The notes beneath the pieces are model-generated. The model had not been told where the DNA came from. It searched no databases and saw only the letters and a program-made list of their open reading frames with translations. Made by a program: the position numbers and the translations under genes. Below, piece by piece: positions 41,579 to 52,214 of a stretch of 64,000 nt of DNA. Within the stretch, counting starts at the first letter, position 1. Each line of letters begins with the position of its first letter. The stretch is from assembly GCF_943734655.1 (NCBI RefSeq), contig NC_071354.1:70763544-70827543 (forward strand), in the 5' to 3' direction. This stretch comes from Sabethes cyaneus (lineage: Eukaryota > Arthropoda > Insecta > Diptera > Culicidae).

Positions 41579-44111
41579 TCTATACCTATAAAGAAGGATT
41601 TCTGTCTGTCTGTCTGTCTGTCCTGTGTTCCTTATAGAATCAAAAACTACTGAACCAATCAACGTGAAAATTTGCATGTAGAGGTTTTTGGGTCCAGGAA
41701 AGGTTTTAGTGATGGTTAGAGACCCCTCCCCCCACTAAGAGGGGGGGCTCCCATACAAATGAAACACAAATTTCTGCATAACTCGAGAACTAATCAAGCA
41801 AATAGAACCAAATTTGGCATGTGGGTGTTTTCGGTGACAAGAATTTATTCTAGGGTAATTTGAGACCCCTCCACTCTTTATAAGGGGAATTATAACTCCT
41901 CTCCCCTTTAAGAGGGGGGGTTTCCATACAAATTTCCTCATAACTTGAGAACTAATCAAGCAAATGGAACCAAATTTGGCATGTGAAAGTTTTCGAGGGC
42001 AAGAAAATTTTCTATGTTGAATTAGGACCCCTCCTCACTTTAAGAGGGGGGGCTCCTGTATAAATGAAATACCAATTTCCTCATAACTCGAGAACTAATC
42101 AAGCAAATGGAACCAAATTTGGCATGTGTGTGTTTTTGGAGACAAAATTGTTTTCTATGATGAATTGGGACCCCTCCCCACTTTAAGTGTGGGGGGGGCT
42201 CCTATACAAACGAAATACAAATTTCCTTATAACTCGAGAGCTAATCCAGCAAATGGAACCAAATTTGGCATGTAGGTGTTTTTGGAGGCAAGAATTTTTT
42301 CTATGATGAATAAGAACCTCTCCCTACTTTAGGAGGGGGGGCTCCTATACAAATGAAATACAAATTTCCTCATAACTCGAGAACTAATCAAGCGAATAGA
42401 ACCAAATTTGGCATGTGGGTGTTTTCGGTGACAAGAATTTATTCTATGGTAAATTGAGACCCCTACCTCTTTATAAGGGGAATTGTAACTCCTCTCCCCT
42501 TTAAGAGGGGGGGCTTCCATACAAATTTCCTCATAACTCGAGAACTAATCAAGCAAATGGAACCAAATTTGGCATGTGAAGGTTTTCGAGGGCAGGAAAA
42601 TTTTCTACGGTGAATTAGGACCCCTCCCCACTCTAAGAGGGGGGCTCCTGTACAAATGAAATACAAATTTCCTCCTAACTCGAGAACTAATCAAGCAAAT
42701 AGAACAACATTTGGCATGTGGGTGTTTTTTTTGGTGACAAGAATTTATTCTATGGTGAATTGAGACCCCTCCCCTCTTTATAAGAGGAATTATAACTCCT
42801 CTCCCCTTTAAGAGGGGGGGTTTCCATACAAATTTCCTCATAACTCGAGAACTAATCAAGCAAATGCAACCAAATTTGGCATGTGAAGGTTTTCGAGAGC
42901 AAGAAAATTTTCTATGGTGAATTAGGACCCCTCCCCACTTTAAGAGGAGGGGCTCCTGTACAAATGAAATACAAATTTCCTCATAACTCGAGAACTAATC
43001 AAGCGAATTGAACCAAATTTGGCATATGTGTGTTTTTGGAGACAATTTTTTTTTCAATGATGAATTGGGACCCCTCCCCACTTTTGGAGGGGGGTCCTAT
43101 ACAAACGAAATACAAATTTCCTCATAACTCGAGAACTAATCCAGCAAATGGAACCAAATTTGGCGTGTAGGTGTTTTTGGAGGCAAGAATTTTTTCTGTG
43201 ATGAATTAGGACCTCTTCCCACATTAGGAGGGAGGGCTCCAATACAAATGAAATACAAATTTCCCCATAACTCGAGAACTAATCAAGCAAATAGAACCAA
43301 ATTCGGCATGTGGAGGTTTTTGGAGGCAAAAATATTTTCTACGGTGAATTAGGATCCTTCCACACTTCAAGAGGGGGGGCTTCTACACAAATGAAATACA
43401 AGTTTCCTCATAATTCGAGAACTAATCAAGCAAATGGAACCATATTTGGCATGTGGGTGTTTTTGGAGGCAACCATTTTTCTCATTATGCATTAGGACTT
43501 CTTACCTTTTTAGGAGGGGGGGGGCTCCCATTCAAACGAAATACAAATTTGCTCATAACTTTAGAACTAATCAAGCAAATGGCACCAAATTTGACATGTG
43601 AGAGTTTTAGATGGCAGAATTTTTTTTCTGTGGTGTATTACGACCCCTTTCCCTTTTAAGAGGGTGGGCTCTCATACAAATGAAATACAAATTTCCTTAT
43701 AATTTGAGTACTAATCAAGCAAATGGAACCAAATTTAGCATGTAGGAGATTTTTGAGTCTTGAATTTATTTTATGATAGTTAGAGACCTCTCACCCCTGT
43801 GGTAGGGGGATATGGACTCTCATACAAATAAAACAGAAATTTTTGCGAAACTCAAAAACTAATCCAACTCGAGAAATTCGAGACTCTTCCATAAAACATT
43901 AATCAATAACAAGACCACAAAAACTATCTATAGTAACACTAGATCATTCAGGACGAGCCGGTCGCGAGTGTTGCCGGTGACCCGTCGTCGGAAGCGCCGC
44001 CCACTGGGGGGCTTGCAAAACTCGAGATAGTGACAAAGATCATCCGAGATTCATGATTTATGTACAACACAGGTTAATTTGTGGCAATACGAAGTTTGTC
44101 GGGTCAGCTAG
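41579..44111 (+). mobile_element. Helitron-type element, copy 2
   Basis: Plus orientation: it begins TCTATACCTATAAAGAAGG, has TCTGTCTGTCTGTCTGTC at 41601-41621, a tandem array, the GACCCGTCGTCGGAAGCG region near 43978, and ends GTTTGTCGGGTCAGCTAG at 44111 followed by T. The ends match copy 1 at 10181-13728 (inverted). TC...CTAG termini support a Helitron, with the GTCT end suggesting a DINE/Helentron-like group. It encodes nothing and is 2533 bp, mostly minisatellite. The base before TC is T here, where Helitrons usually have A. Confidence 0.7.
41740..43880 (+). repeat. ~143-bp minisatellite array with higher-order structure
   Basis: About 14 units share TCATAACTCGAGAACTAATC, AAGCAAATGGAACCAAATTT, GGCATGTG, a GTTTT-GGAGGCAAGAA-like word, GAATTAGGACCCCTCC and AGAGGGGGGGCTCC. 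GGCATGT marks begin at about 41816, 41978, 42121, 42267, 42410, 42571, 42713, 42878, 43021, 43162, 43305, 43448, 43593 and 43737. Spacings are mostly 141-146 bp, with three of 161-165. The long units carry an extra ~19-bp insert (TTATAAGGGGAATTATAAC type). Repeating minus-strand peptides such as SSRVMRKFV are translations of the repeat, not genes. Confidence 0.9.
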
Positions 44112-44995
44112 TATAGTATAAATAGGAAGGTAAATGCAAGGTAAAGAAAAGATGAATTGGTAAAAAAGGAAAAAAAAAGCAGTGTAAAGAAGCGTCAGAG
44201 AAGGGAGAGAGTGCAGGAGGTAAAAAAGAGAGCGTGAAAAGAGGAAAACTAAGTGGGGAAAGAGAGGGGAAGGAACCGATTAAGGGTGTGAAGTAGTGTA
44301 AGTTTAGAGAGAGGAAGGGAAACAGATGGAATAGAGGGGGGAAGTGAGAGGGAAGTGAGAAGGGGGAATATGACGGAGAGGAGTGAGACGAGAGGGAATG
44401 TAAGGGAGAGAGAAGGATGAATAGGGGAGATAGAAGAGAAGTACAGAGTAAAAAAGAGAAAGGAGGCGAAAGAGTGGTTTTTTTAGCGTTACAGTCAAAT
44501 TGCTTATGTTTTCTTTTTATTTCACTAGTTCACATTTCGCCGTTTTGATTTGTGGAGGAACATGATAAAGAAGAGCAAGATGAGAATGTGTTAGGAGGAA
44601 GGAGGCAATATAGAGAAAAGAGTATAGCGAAGAGAGATGAGAGAGAAGGAAAAAAATAGAAGTGGGCAGAAGGAATGTAGAGACGAAAAAAGAGAAATGG
44701 AAAGTTAAGGATAAAAGAGGAGAAAAGGAGCAGTTAGAGTAGGAGGTAGGGAGGGTAAAAAAGAAAGGAAAAATAACATAAAAGAGGAAATAGTGGGAAT
44801 AGGTAAAAATTAAAATATAAAAGAGAGAAGAAATAGGAGAGAAGATGCACAATAGAGTATGAAGAGGAGAAGTAGAAAGAAGAGTGAAAGACAAAGAGGA
44901 TTTTAAAAACATGTAAGAGAGGACGTTGTAGAGAGGGGTGAAAAGAGCGTAGAGCAAAATGCGCTGAACAAAAGGAAACTGCAAAACCCCCGTTA
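44112..44995 (+). repeat. Purine-rich tract, right part
   Basis: Plus strand is dominated by AGAGAGGAAGGG, GAAGTGAGAAGGGGG and AAAAGAGAG-like words. With the left part it forms roughly 1.1 kb of polypurine sequence interrupted by the Helitron. The long minus-strand frame 44517-45032 (rich in F, L, S, Y) is the translation of the complementary polypyrimidine strand. Possible triplex or nuclease-sensitive DNA is inference. Confidence 0.75.
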
Positions 44996-45287
44996 TTAAG
45001 CTAGCGACATGGGTTGGGCTATTTTTAGACACAAATTGTGCCTCTTCTTCCGTCTACTGTAGAAACCACCGACCGAGAAGTTTTAATCTAACTTGTTTTT
45101 ACTATCAGAACGACGACACTAAGATAGTATGGTCTATTTTATAGAAACGGAGCCTTTTACCGAAACACCGCGCAGAGAATCACGGCTAACACGCTGACAG
45201 ACGTACAACGTCACGCGCAGTACTTTGCAAGTCGTAAGAGTCTGCATAGTGTCGTCGTCCTGACGCTGACGTTAAAAGTACGCTAGA

Positions 45288-45480
45288 GTGCCAAACCACT
45301 CCTTTTCGTGAACCGATTTCATCTTTTGAACACTTAACCTAGTCCTATTTGATGTCCTAAAAGTAAACAATTTTGTTGAAGTGTCAAACCACCCCTCTTC
45401 TGCAAACAAATTTATCTTTAAGCATCAAATCTAGTCTAATTTGATGCCCTAAAAGTGAAACGTCATAGTAAAGTGAGCAG
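45288..45480 (+). repeat. 93-bp satellite, locus 3 (two units)
   Basis: GTGCCAAACCACTCC at 45288 and GTGTCAAACCACCCC at 45381 start two units 93 bp apart. Both contain a CTAGTC-(C/T)-ATTTGATG-CCTAAAAGT word, the counterpart of TAGTCCAATTTGATATCC at locus 1. Confidence 0.65.
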
Positions 45481-48400
45481 TTATCCTTCCTTTTAGCCAG
45501 ATTACATCCATGCACTGCAATAATTTGTTCGGAACTGTTATGTTGCACGAAAACAGGGCTGAAGGGATATTTGAGCATTTGTGACGTGGTGCAGCAGTTC
45601 CCAAAGCGAGGAAAACTAGCGACTGTCTTATCCAAGAATAGTTTTTGAGCGTTTCATTTGGTTTGCGTCAGTTAGTTGCTTACAATTCGTAACATAGTTT
45701 CAATTGTATTTCTGTCAAGTATGCAAATAGCTCTAAAGCAGAAACTGGTAAGATGCAGAGGACGTTAGCTAATTGATATTTTAACTGTTAGCTGTAAGAC
45801 AATTATACTTCAGATCAATCTATCCAAATGAATTGTGCTATCAACAATTTTGTGGAAATTGTAACTTATAACCCAGAATAGTTATCTATTTTTTTCGGTG
45901 TAACCGTAGTTGTAGGCAAGCTCCTTAAGTAAGCTAATTTCGTCAACTGCATACTAGTTTCAATTCAGTGACTTAACTAGTTCACTAGAGCAGTAGAGCT
46001 ATAAGTCTTGCAAAAATTGTCGAAACGCGAAGTCATCGCCAATCATTAGAAGATGTGTAATTGTGGCCTTATGGTTTAACTTTTAGTGGAACTACATACT
46101 CTAAGAAACTGATAAAAATGATATAATGATAAAAATGATATATGATATATGCATTCGGCTAGGTTGCATCCGTTTTGAAATCAGTTACAGCATGCGCTTT
46201 ATCACCGCAATATTGCAGCTCTACATGTAAGCTTTTGTTTTGGTTCGAATTGATTTGTACCTATTAGCATAGCTGCTAGCAAAAAACCATTTGAATATCA
46301 CATCACTATCGGGATCAGTAAAGGTACATGTTTTATAGTTGTGCAGAGCTATATAATTATTTGAATGGTTACCAATGGGATCGTCAAAACAAAACAGCGC
46401 AATTCTTCCCAACAATTCAATTGCTATCTTAATGGTTCAACTTTCCCAGTGAACCCAATGTTAAATCCATATAAAATATACTAATCCATAAAAAATTGAA
46501 ATTTGATGCCTGTGGTTTTATTCTGATCTATGTTTAATGTTCGATATCTTTACCATTCCGGTTTCGAGCTACTAAAATGATGCAAAGTCCTTTTATTTTT
46601 TTGCCCATCAAGTTCAATTCGAGAAAGTTGATCGTCAACTCGTAAACATCTCGACAATCGTCTCGCATTACCGACTAAGAAGTCATAAAAACTGTTATGT
46701 TGCATCGGTTGACAGACCGTCGAAAATTGATCCCCAGTCGGTGTTGTTGAGGGTCTCCGGAACGGGTTGTCGCTTCTTGTCTTGCTTACCGGCGAAACAA
46801 CCTGTTTTTTCGTCAGAGAATAAGGTGAAAGAAGTTTGGTTTTTAGCCCAGCAAAACGGTTTCGAACTGAATGACCGGGAGATACGCGAAGATTAATTTA
46901 AATTTATTTTAATTTCTTACTCGCTGCGTGAGACCAGCGTCTTATCAGCACTTGTTTCTTTTGACGACTTGCGTGTGCCACGAGTAGCGGCGAGTAATTA
47001 CAGAGCTGGTCATCGTGATAAATAAAAGGTAGAGCTAAAACTCATGGCTCCATCAAGATGAACTAAATTTCTTGAAAATAAAAAAAAACGTCTGAACAAA
47101 GAATTATGTAAACAGTACTGGTTTTATTGAATTCTTATTGATACAACTATAGCCCCTTAATTAATCGACAATAAACGGGCACAGCGAAAAGCCAAACCCA
47201 TTAAAATACCTTAAGAATCGAAGTTGCTCATTACCTCCGCCCGCATTCGGATAGGTACCATCTAGGCAGAGCGGCCCCTCGGAACACCGCACCGTAGCCA
47301 GCGGTCCAAGCGAAGGAAGAAAAATGTTGTATAGCGGAAAACTAATGAAGCATATCATTAGTTTGAAAAACAAACATAGTTTGCTTTGCGTCCGCCGGTT
47401 CGGGCCAAACTCCTTTATTATCTCCGCTCTTTTTTTTCGCTCCCTTCATTCAATGAGCGCGGTGTTCTTTTCTGCTTGGATGTTTTAGCTCTCTTACAAT
47501 CGCAACCATTCGCTGGATTGGTTCCGGTTACGTGTGTTTTTCAGCGCGAAACAAAACAGAATCTCCATCTCGGATCGGTTATTTAGCAGTGGGCTCTTCC
47601 GACCAGTCAGTAGGTAGGTACTGTAACGAGGGGGAAACCTAAAATTGTAACCAGCTACATAAGAACCTGGGTGCGCAAGAAAATGAAGTTGTACGTTACA
47701 GCATGGTGCGTCTTCCGGAATTCATGCCGGACGCTGCCTATCATCATGGTATGGCTTCTGCGAAAGTTTGAACTCCTTTCAGAACAGTAGTATGGTAATC
47801 TATTGCTTCGCTCTCCATGTTTTTGAATAGATCAACCCATCTTCATTGACCATGCTTGGGGGAGAAATAGCGGACCAACAGCATGAGCAGGTAATAATTT
47901 TCGCTGAAGAAGGTGTAATTTCTCTCTCTGCGTGATGGGTGCTTTCGGGCATATATTGATGATGATCATAATGACGTTGATGCTACTCCTGTTCGACGAT
48001 TCAAGTATCAGGAACAAGAAAACCTGCCGAAACAAATAGCAGCAGCAGCAAGGTGAAAGAACTCTGTTCGATTCATTTTTACTGACACACCTGCTTTCAT
48101 GGCATAGAACGTACTATGTACAAAAATGGTGGATCTGACTGGCCCGGGTAAACTGTGCTACAGATCTAGTGGAATTGCAAAAACAGATTTGTGTTGGCTC
48201 AGTGGGATACAAATCTGTTTGCTGGATATATAGAAATGCTACAGTTACTCACTGGTCTATTTGCTTTTGATGTACTGGTTTATTCACAAAAAATCGCAGC
48301 TTAAAATACTGATGATATTGCTCTGTTGTATGCTATTTAGTTTTTAAAGTGTAGAGACTAAGTCACCGTACCTGGAAAATTCTAAATTTGATTAATTAAT

Positions 48401-48768
48401 AGCTGAATCAAGAGAAGCGCAGCCCTCACTTCAGGAGTAATCGCATACTAGTCCAGAATAAAGTTCAGAAAATAGCGCGTGAAGGGGAATTTCATTTGGA
48501 GATATGAATACGTTCCTGTTTACTATAAACTATGGTGCGCCTCACGAGGTCATATATAGGCATAAAATGTAATGAAAAATGATTCTTTCTTTCAAGATAT
48601 CTGTATCAATCAATCGAAAGTTTCATTTTACGCATTGGTGTGTTTATTTCTGTTCTGATCCAAACCCGGAGCATATTTCAAAGCAACTTACTGAGGTCTG
48701 CAATCGTCCAAATGACCTCTGAAAGACACGAAATGATCACCTTTTTTGTCTATTGCTTATGTGATTTT
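45481..48768. other. Unassigned interval
   Basis: No gene recognised. An exact 12-bp inverted repeat AAACAGATTTGT (48181-48192) and ACAAATCTGTTT (48209-48220) with a 16-base spacer is present. Frames near 47386-47586 have no family. Neither strand shows transposon protein similarity. Confidence 0.4.
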
Positions 48769-48782
48769 ATTGTGCGATTTTA
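48769..48782. repeat. Left target-site duplication of the RTE element
   Basis: ATTGTGCGATTTTA is repeated exactly at 52109-52122. It directly abuts the (AGTA)n-like 3' end of the minus-strand RTE. Confidence 0.9.
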
Positions 48783-51700
48783 CTTACTTACTTTACTTTA
48801 GTGGCAACGGTCCGTTACCGATCCTGCGCCGACCGAATTATGGTCCTCCAGTACCGTCGGTCCTGGGCTGCCGTTCTCCAATCCCCACGAACACCAGCTG
48901 AACGTGCATCGTCTTCGACAGCACACATCCACCGGATGCGGGGTCTGCCTCGGAGTCTACGGCCTCTTCCTGGTTCTCTGCTGAAAATAGTTTTGGCTAC
49001 TCTTTCGTCGGGTATTCTGACCACGTGTCCAGCCCACCGCAGCCTGCCACATTGCACTACCTTCGCTATATCAGCATATTTGTATACTTGGTACAGCTCG
49101 TGATTCATGCGTCTGCGCCACACTCCATTTTCCATTTTGCCACCAAGTATAGATCGCAGAATTTTACGCTCAAAAACCCCAAGCACTCGCCGATCAGCTT
49201 CCTTTAGCGTCCATGATTCGTGTCCGTAAAGGGCCACCGGGAGGATTAGTGTTCTGTAGAGCGCCAGTTTTGTGCGAATTTGCAAACTACGCGACTTCAG
49301 CTGGCTACGTAATCCGTAGAAAGCCCGATTCGCGGCTGCAACTCGTCGTTTCACTTCGAGGCTTACATCGTTGTCACATGTCGCGAGTGTACCAAGGTAT
49401 ATAAATTCCTCCATTACTTCATATCGTTCCCCATCTAACTCCACCTCGGCACCAACACCACTTGAGCTCCCACGTTCCCTACCAGCAACCATGTACTTCG
49501 TTTTGGCGGTATTAATGGTAAGTCCCAATCTCGCAGCTTCCCTTTTAAAGGGCCTGAAGGCCTCTTCCACTGCTCTACGGTTGATTCCGATGATATCGAC
49601 GTCATACGCAAAACCAAGAAGCATGTGAGATTTCGTGATGATAGTTCCATTCCTTTCCACGTTTGCTCTTCGTAATGCACCTTCCAAGGCAATGTTGAAT
49701 AGCAGGTTAGAGAGTGCATCCCCTTGCTTCAGTCCATCCAACGTCACGAAAGCAGCTGAGGTCTCACCCGCTATTCTAACGCATGATTTGGATCCGTCCA
49801 GCGTCGCACGAATCAGCGTAACTATTTTCGTCGGAAAACCATGTTCTAGCATTTTGCCACAGCTCATTTCGTTTAACTGAATCGTACGCCGCTTTAAAGT
49901 CCACAAACAGATGGTGTGTCCGCAAGTTGTACTCCCGGAACTTGTCTAGCAACTGGCGCAGGGTAAACATCTGATCCGTCGTGGAGCGACCCTCACGAAA
50001 ACCAGCTTGGTACTCGCCGACGAAGGACTCCGCTAACGGTCTCAGTCTGCAGAACAGGATACGGGAACGCACCTTGTAGGCAGAATTGAGCAATGTAATT
50101 CCTCGATAGTTTTTATACTCCATTCGATGTCTCTTTTTGAAAATTGGGCAAATGAGGCCATCCAACCACTCCTCCGGCATTTGTTCTTCCTCCCAGATCC
50201 TGACAATGATCCGGTGGATTGCTTCGTACAGCCGCTCGCTCCCCGCTTTTAGAAGTTCAGCCGGGATACCGTCCTTCCCAGCAGCCTTACCGTTTTTCAG
50301 CTCACTGATTGCCTTATTAACCTCCTCCTGTGTTGGTGACTCCACAGCTTGACCATCGCTTACAATTTCTATCCTGTCCCTGCTGATCTCCGAATTTACC
50401 TCTCCATTCAATAGTGTCTGAAAGTGCTCCTTCCACCTGGCTGCTACCGCCGTTTTGTCGGTAAGCAGGTTGCCAGCACTATCATTGCACATCACAGGCA
50501 TGGCAAAATTCCTGCATCTCACCGTTTTATCCTTTTCCTCTGCGCCGGCGAGCTCGTGCTCCTCGTACTCGCGTTTCTTTAGACGATGGATTCTTTTTTC
50601 CGCAGCTCTAGTCTCTCTGTATCTCTCTCTGTATTGACGCGTCGCCGCAGTGAGCATGCGACTCCTGGCCTGGTTCTTATCGTCTGTCACTCTCTGGCAT
50701 TCGGCATCAAACCAGCTGTTACGCTGTCTTCCACGCGTCGTGCCTACCACCTCTCTCGTTGCTGTTTTGATGTTCCTCCACAGCCCATTTATATCTTCTG
50801 TTCTGCGATTCGCTGGTCAAGCTTCCTGGCGTACTCCACTGCTACGCCGTCTGCCGTTAACCGCTGGATGTTGAAACGCAGCGTCCTCTCAGTGCGAGCT
50901 TTCGCCGTGTTCGACAGCCTTGGGCGAATCTTACTCACTACGAGATAGTGGTCAGAGTCGATATTTGGTCCACGAAAAGACCGTACATCGATAACGTCCG
51001 AAAAGTGTCGACCGTCAATCAAGACATGATCGATCTGAGAGCTAGAGTCTCCATTTGGATGCCTCCAGGTGTGTTTCCGAATATTCAAACGTGGAAAGTA
51101 GGTGCTACAGATGGCCATCCCTCTGGCCGCGGCAAAATTTATGAGCCTCAGACCGTTATCATTGGTCGACAGATGCAGGCTATGTCTTCCAATAACTGGA
51201 AGGAAGAATTCCTCCTTCCCGATCTGCGCGTTTGCATCTCCGATGATGATTTTCACGTCGTGTTTTGGGCACTCTCCATAGGTCCTCTCAAGCTTGTCGT
51301 AAAACTCGTCTTTAGCATCATCGGATTTATCATTTGTCGGTGCGTATAAGTTGATTAGGCTATAGTTGAAGAATTTGCCCTTAATCCTCAACACGCATAT
51401 ACGGTCATCTACGGGCCTCCAACGGATAACTCGTTGCTTTTGTTTTTCCAACACTACGTAACCGACTCCATGTTCTGCTTTCTTACCGCCACTGTAGTAG
51501 ATGTGGTACTTGAAAGAAGTGCCTGCTATAGGGTCTACTGCACGGAACTCCCTTTCTCCGGAATTTGGCCACCGAACTTCCTGAATAGCAGCGATCTCCA
51601 CTTCGAGTTGATGCAGCTCTCGAGCAAGCAAGCCAGCCCGTGCCAGTTAATGGAGAGTTCGGACATTCCAGGTACCAAGTTTCCAATCGTTATCCCTTAA

Positions 51701-52108
51701 TCGTTTCCTTGTTCCTTGCCGTGTCCTATACCGATTGTTCCGTCCTGAATTTCTTTCGTCGTTATTCGTGGTAATTGAGTTTTCGGTATACTACCTCACC
51801 GGGGTCGCGATACCTACATCCCGCTGATGGGTCTGCCATCTTAGGTATAGCTTGCGGGATACAGCATTTCATATTCAGCCGCCCGTTACGAGACAGACGC
51901 TGTGTGAGCCGCCCCTCACCTGGAGAACAGGCGCTCTAGTTCGCACCTCCTGGCTTAGCTGCTTCAGTAAGTACATGAAGCATTTCCGGGTAAGGCCATC
52001 GAACGTCATCATTCAACTTAGATCTGCGTGGAGGCGCCAGGTGGGAGCTTGAGAGAGCCAGAGCTATGTTTGACGCTCCTTCCAGGTAACTCTCTCCATT
52101 TCATACCC
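48783..52108 (-). mobile_element. Size-complete RTE-clade LINE with 14-bp target duplication
   Basis: 3326 bp between two exact copies of ATTGTGCGATTTTA. The minus strand carries an endonuclease, a reverse transcriptase and a short 3' region ending in an AAGTAAGTAAGTA-type tail. About 390 bp precede the coding region as 5' untranslated sequence. Size and domain order (endonuclease-RT, no RNase H) fit the RTE clade, which includes JAM1 of Aedes. It is the youngest-looking LINE in the window because the duplication is perfect. Confidence 0.9.
48815..51715 (-). pseudogene. RTE endonuclease-reverse transcriptase, three main lesions
   Basis: The endonuclease shows LGTWNVRTLH, an in-frame TAA, then EIAAIQEVRW, IIIGDANAQIG, STNDNGLRLINFAAA, IDHVLIDGRHFSDV and SDHYLVVSKIR (catalytic Asp-His). 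A frameshift near 50785 leads to QRNSWFDAECQ and the RT: KAAGKDGIPAELL, NYRGITLLNSAYK, EGRSTTDQMF, LFVDFKAAYDSV (motif A). A second frameshift near 49860 is followed by LKQGDALSNLLFNIALE (motif B) and GFAYDVDIIG. The first Asp of the catalytic FADD is Tyr (codon 49605-49607). The tail has RWAGHVVRIPDE, AKTIF and RGRPRIRW. Inactive, but nearly complete. Confidence 0.9.
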
Positions 52109-52122
52109 ATTGTGCGATTTTA
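52109..52122. repeat. Right target-site duplication of the RTE element
   Basis: Exact copy of ATTGTGCGATTTTA found at 48769-48782. It adjoins the 5' untranslated end of the RTE. Confidence 0.9.
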
Positions 52123-52214
52123 TATTTCTTAAATATGACGTGAATGATGATGTCGTGATACAGACAATTCAGGATATTCTATTCAAATAGCAGTAACCAT
52201 CACTATAATGTACT

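Noticed and set aside
41735..43242. Series of minus-strand frames with similar peptides (SSRVMRKFV, KFGSICLISS)
   Set aside because: They are periodic translations of the ~143-bp minisatellite, without starts, conservation of frame or domain.
44517..45032. 171-codon minus-strand frame that looks like a multi-pass membrane protein
   Set aside because: It is the translation of the polypyrimidine complement of the purine tract; F, L, S and Y dominate only because of composition.
49025..51349. Several plus-strand frames of 60-133 codons
   Set aside because: They are shadows of the minus-strand RTE coding region.
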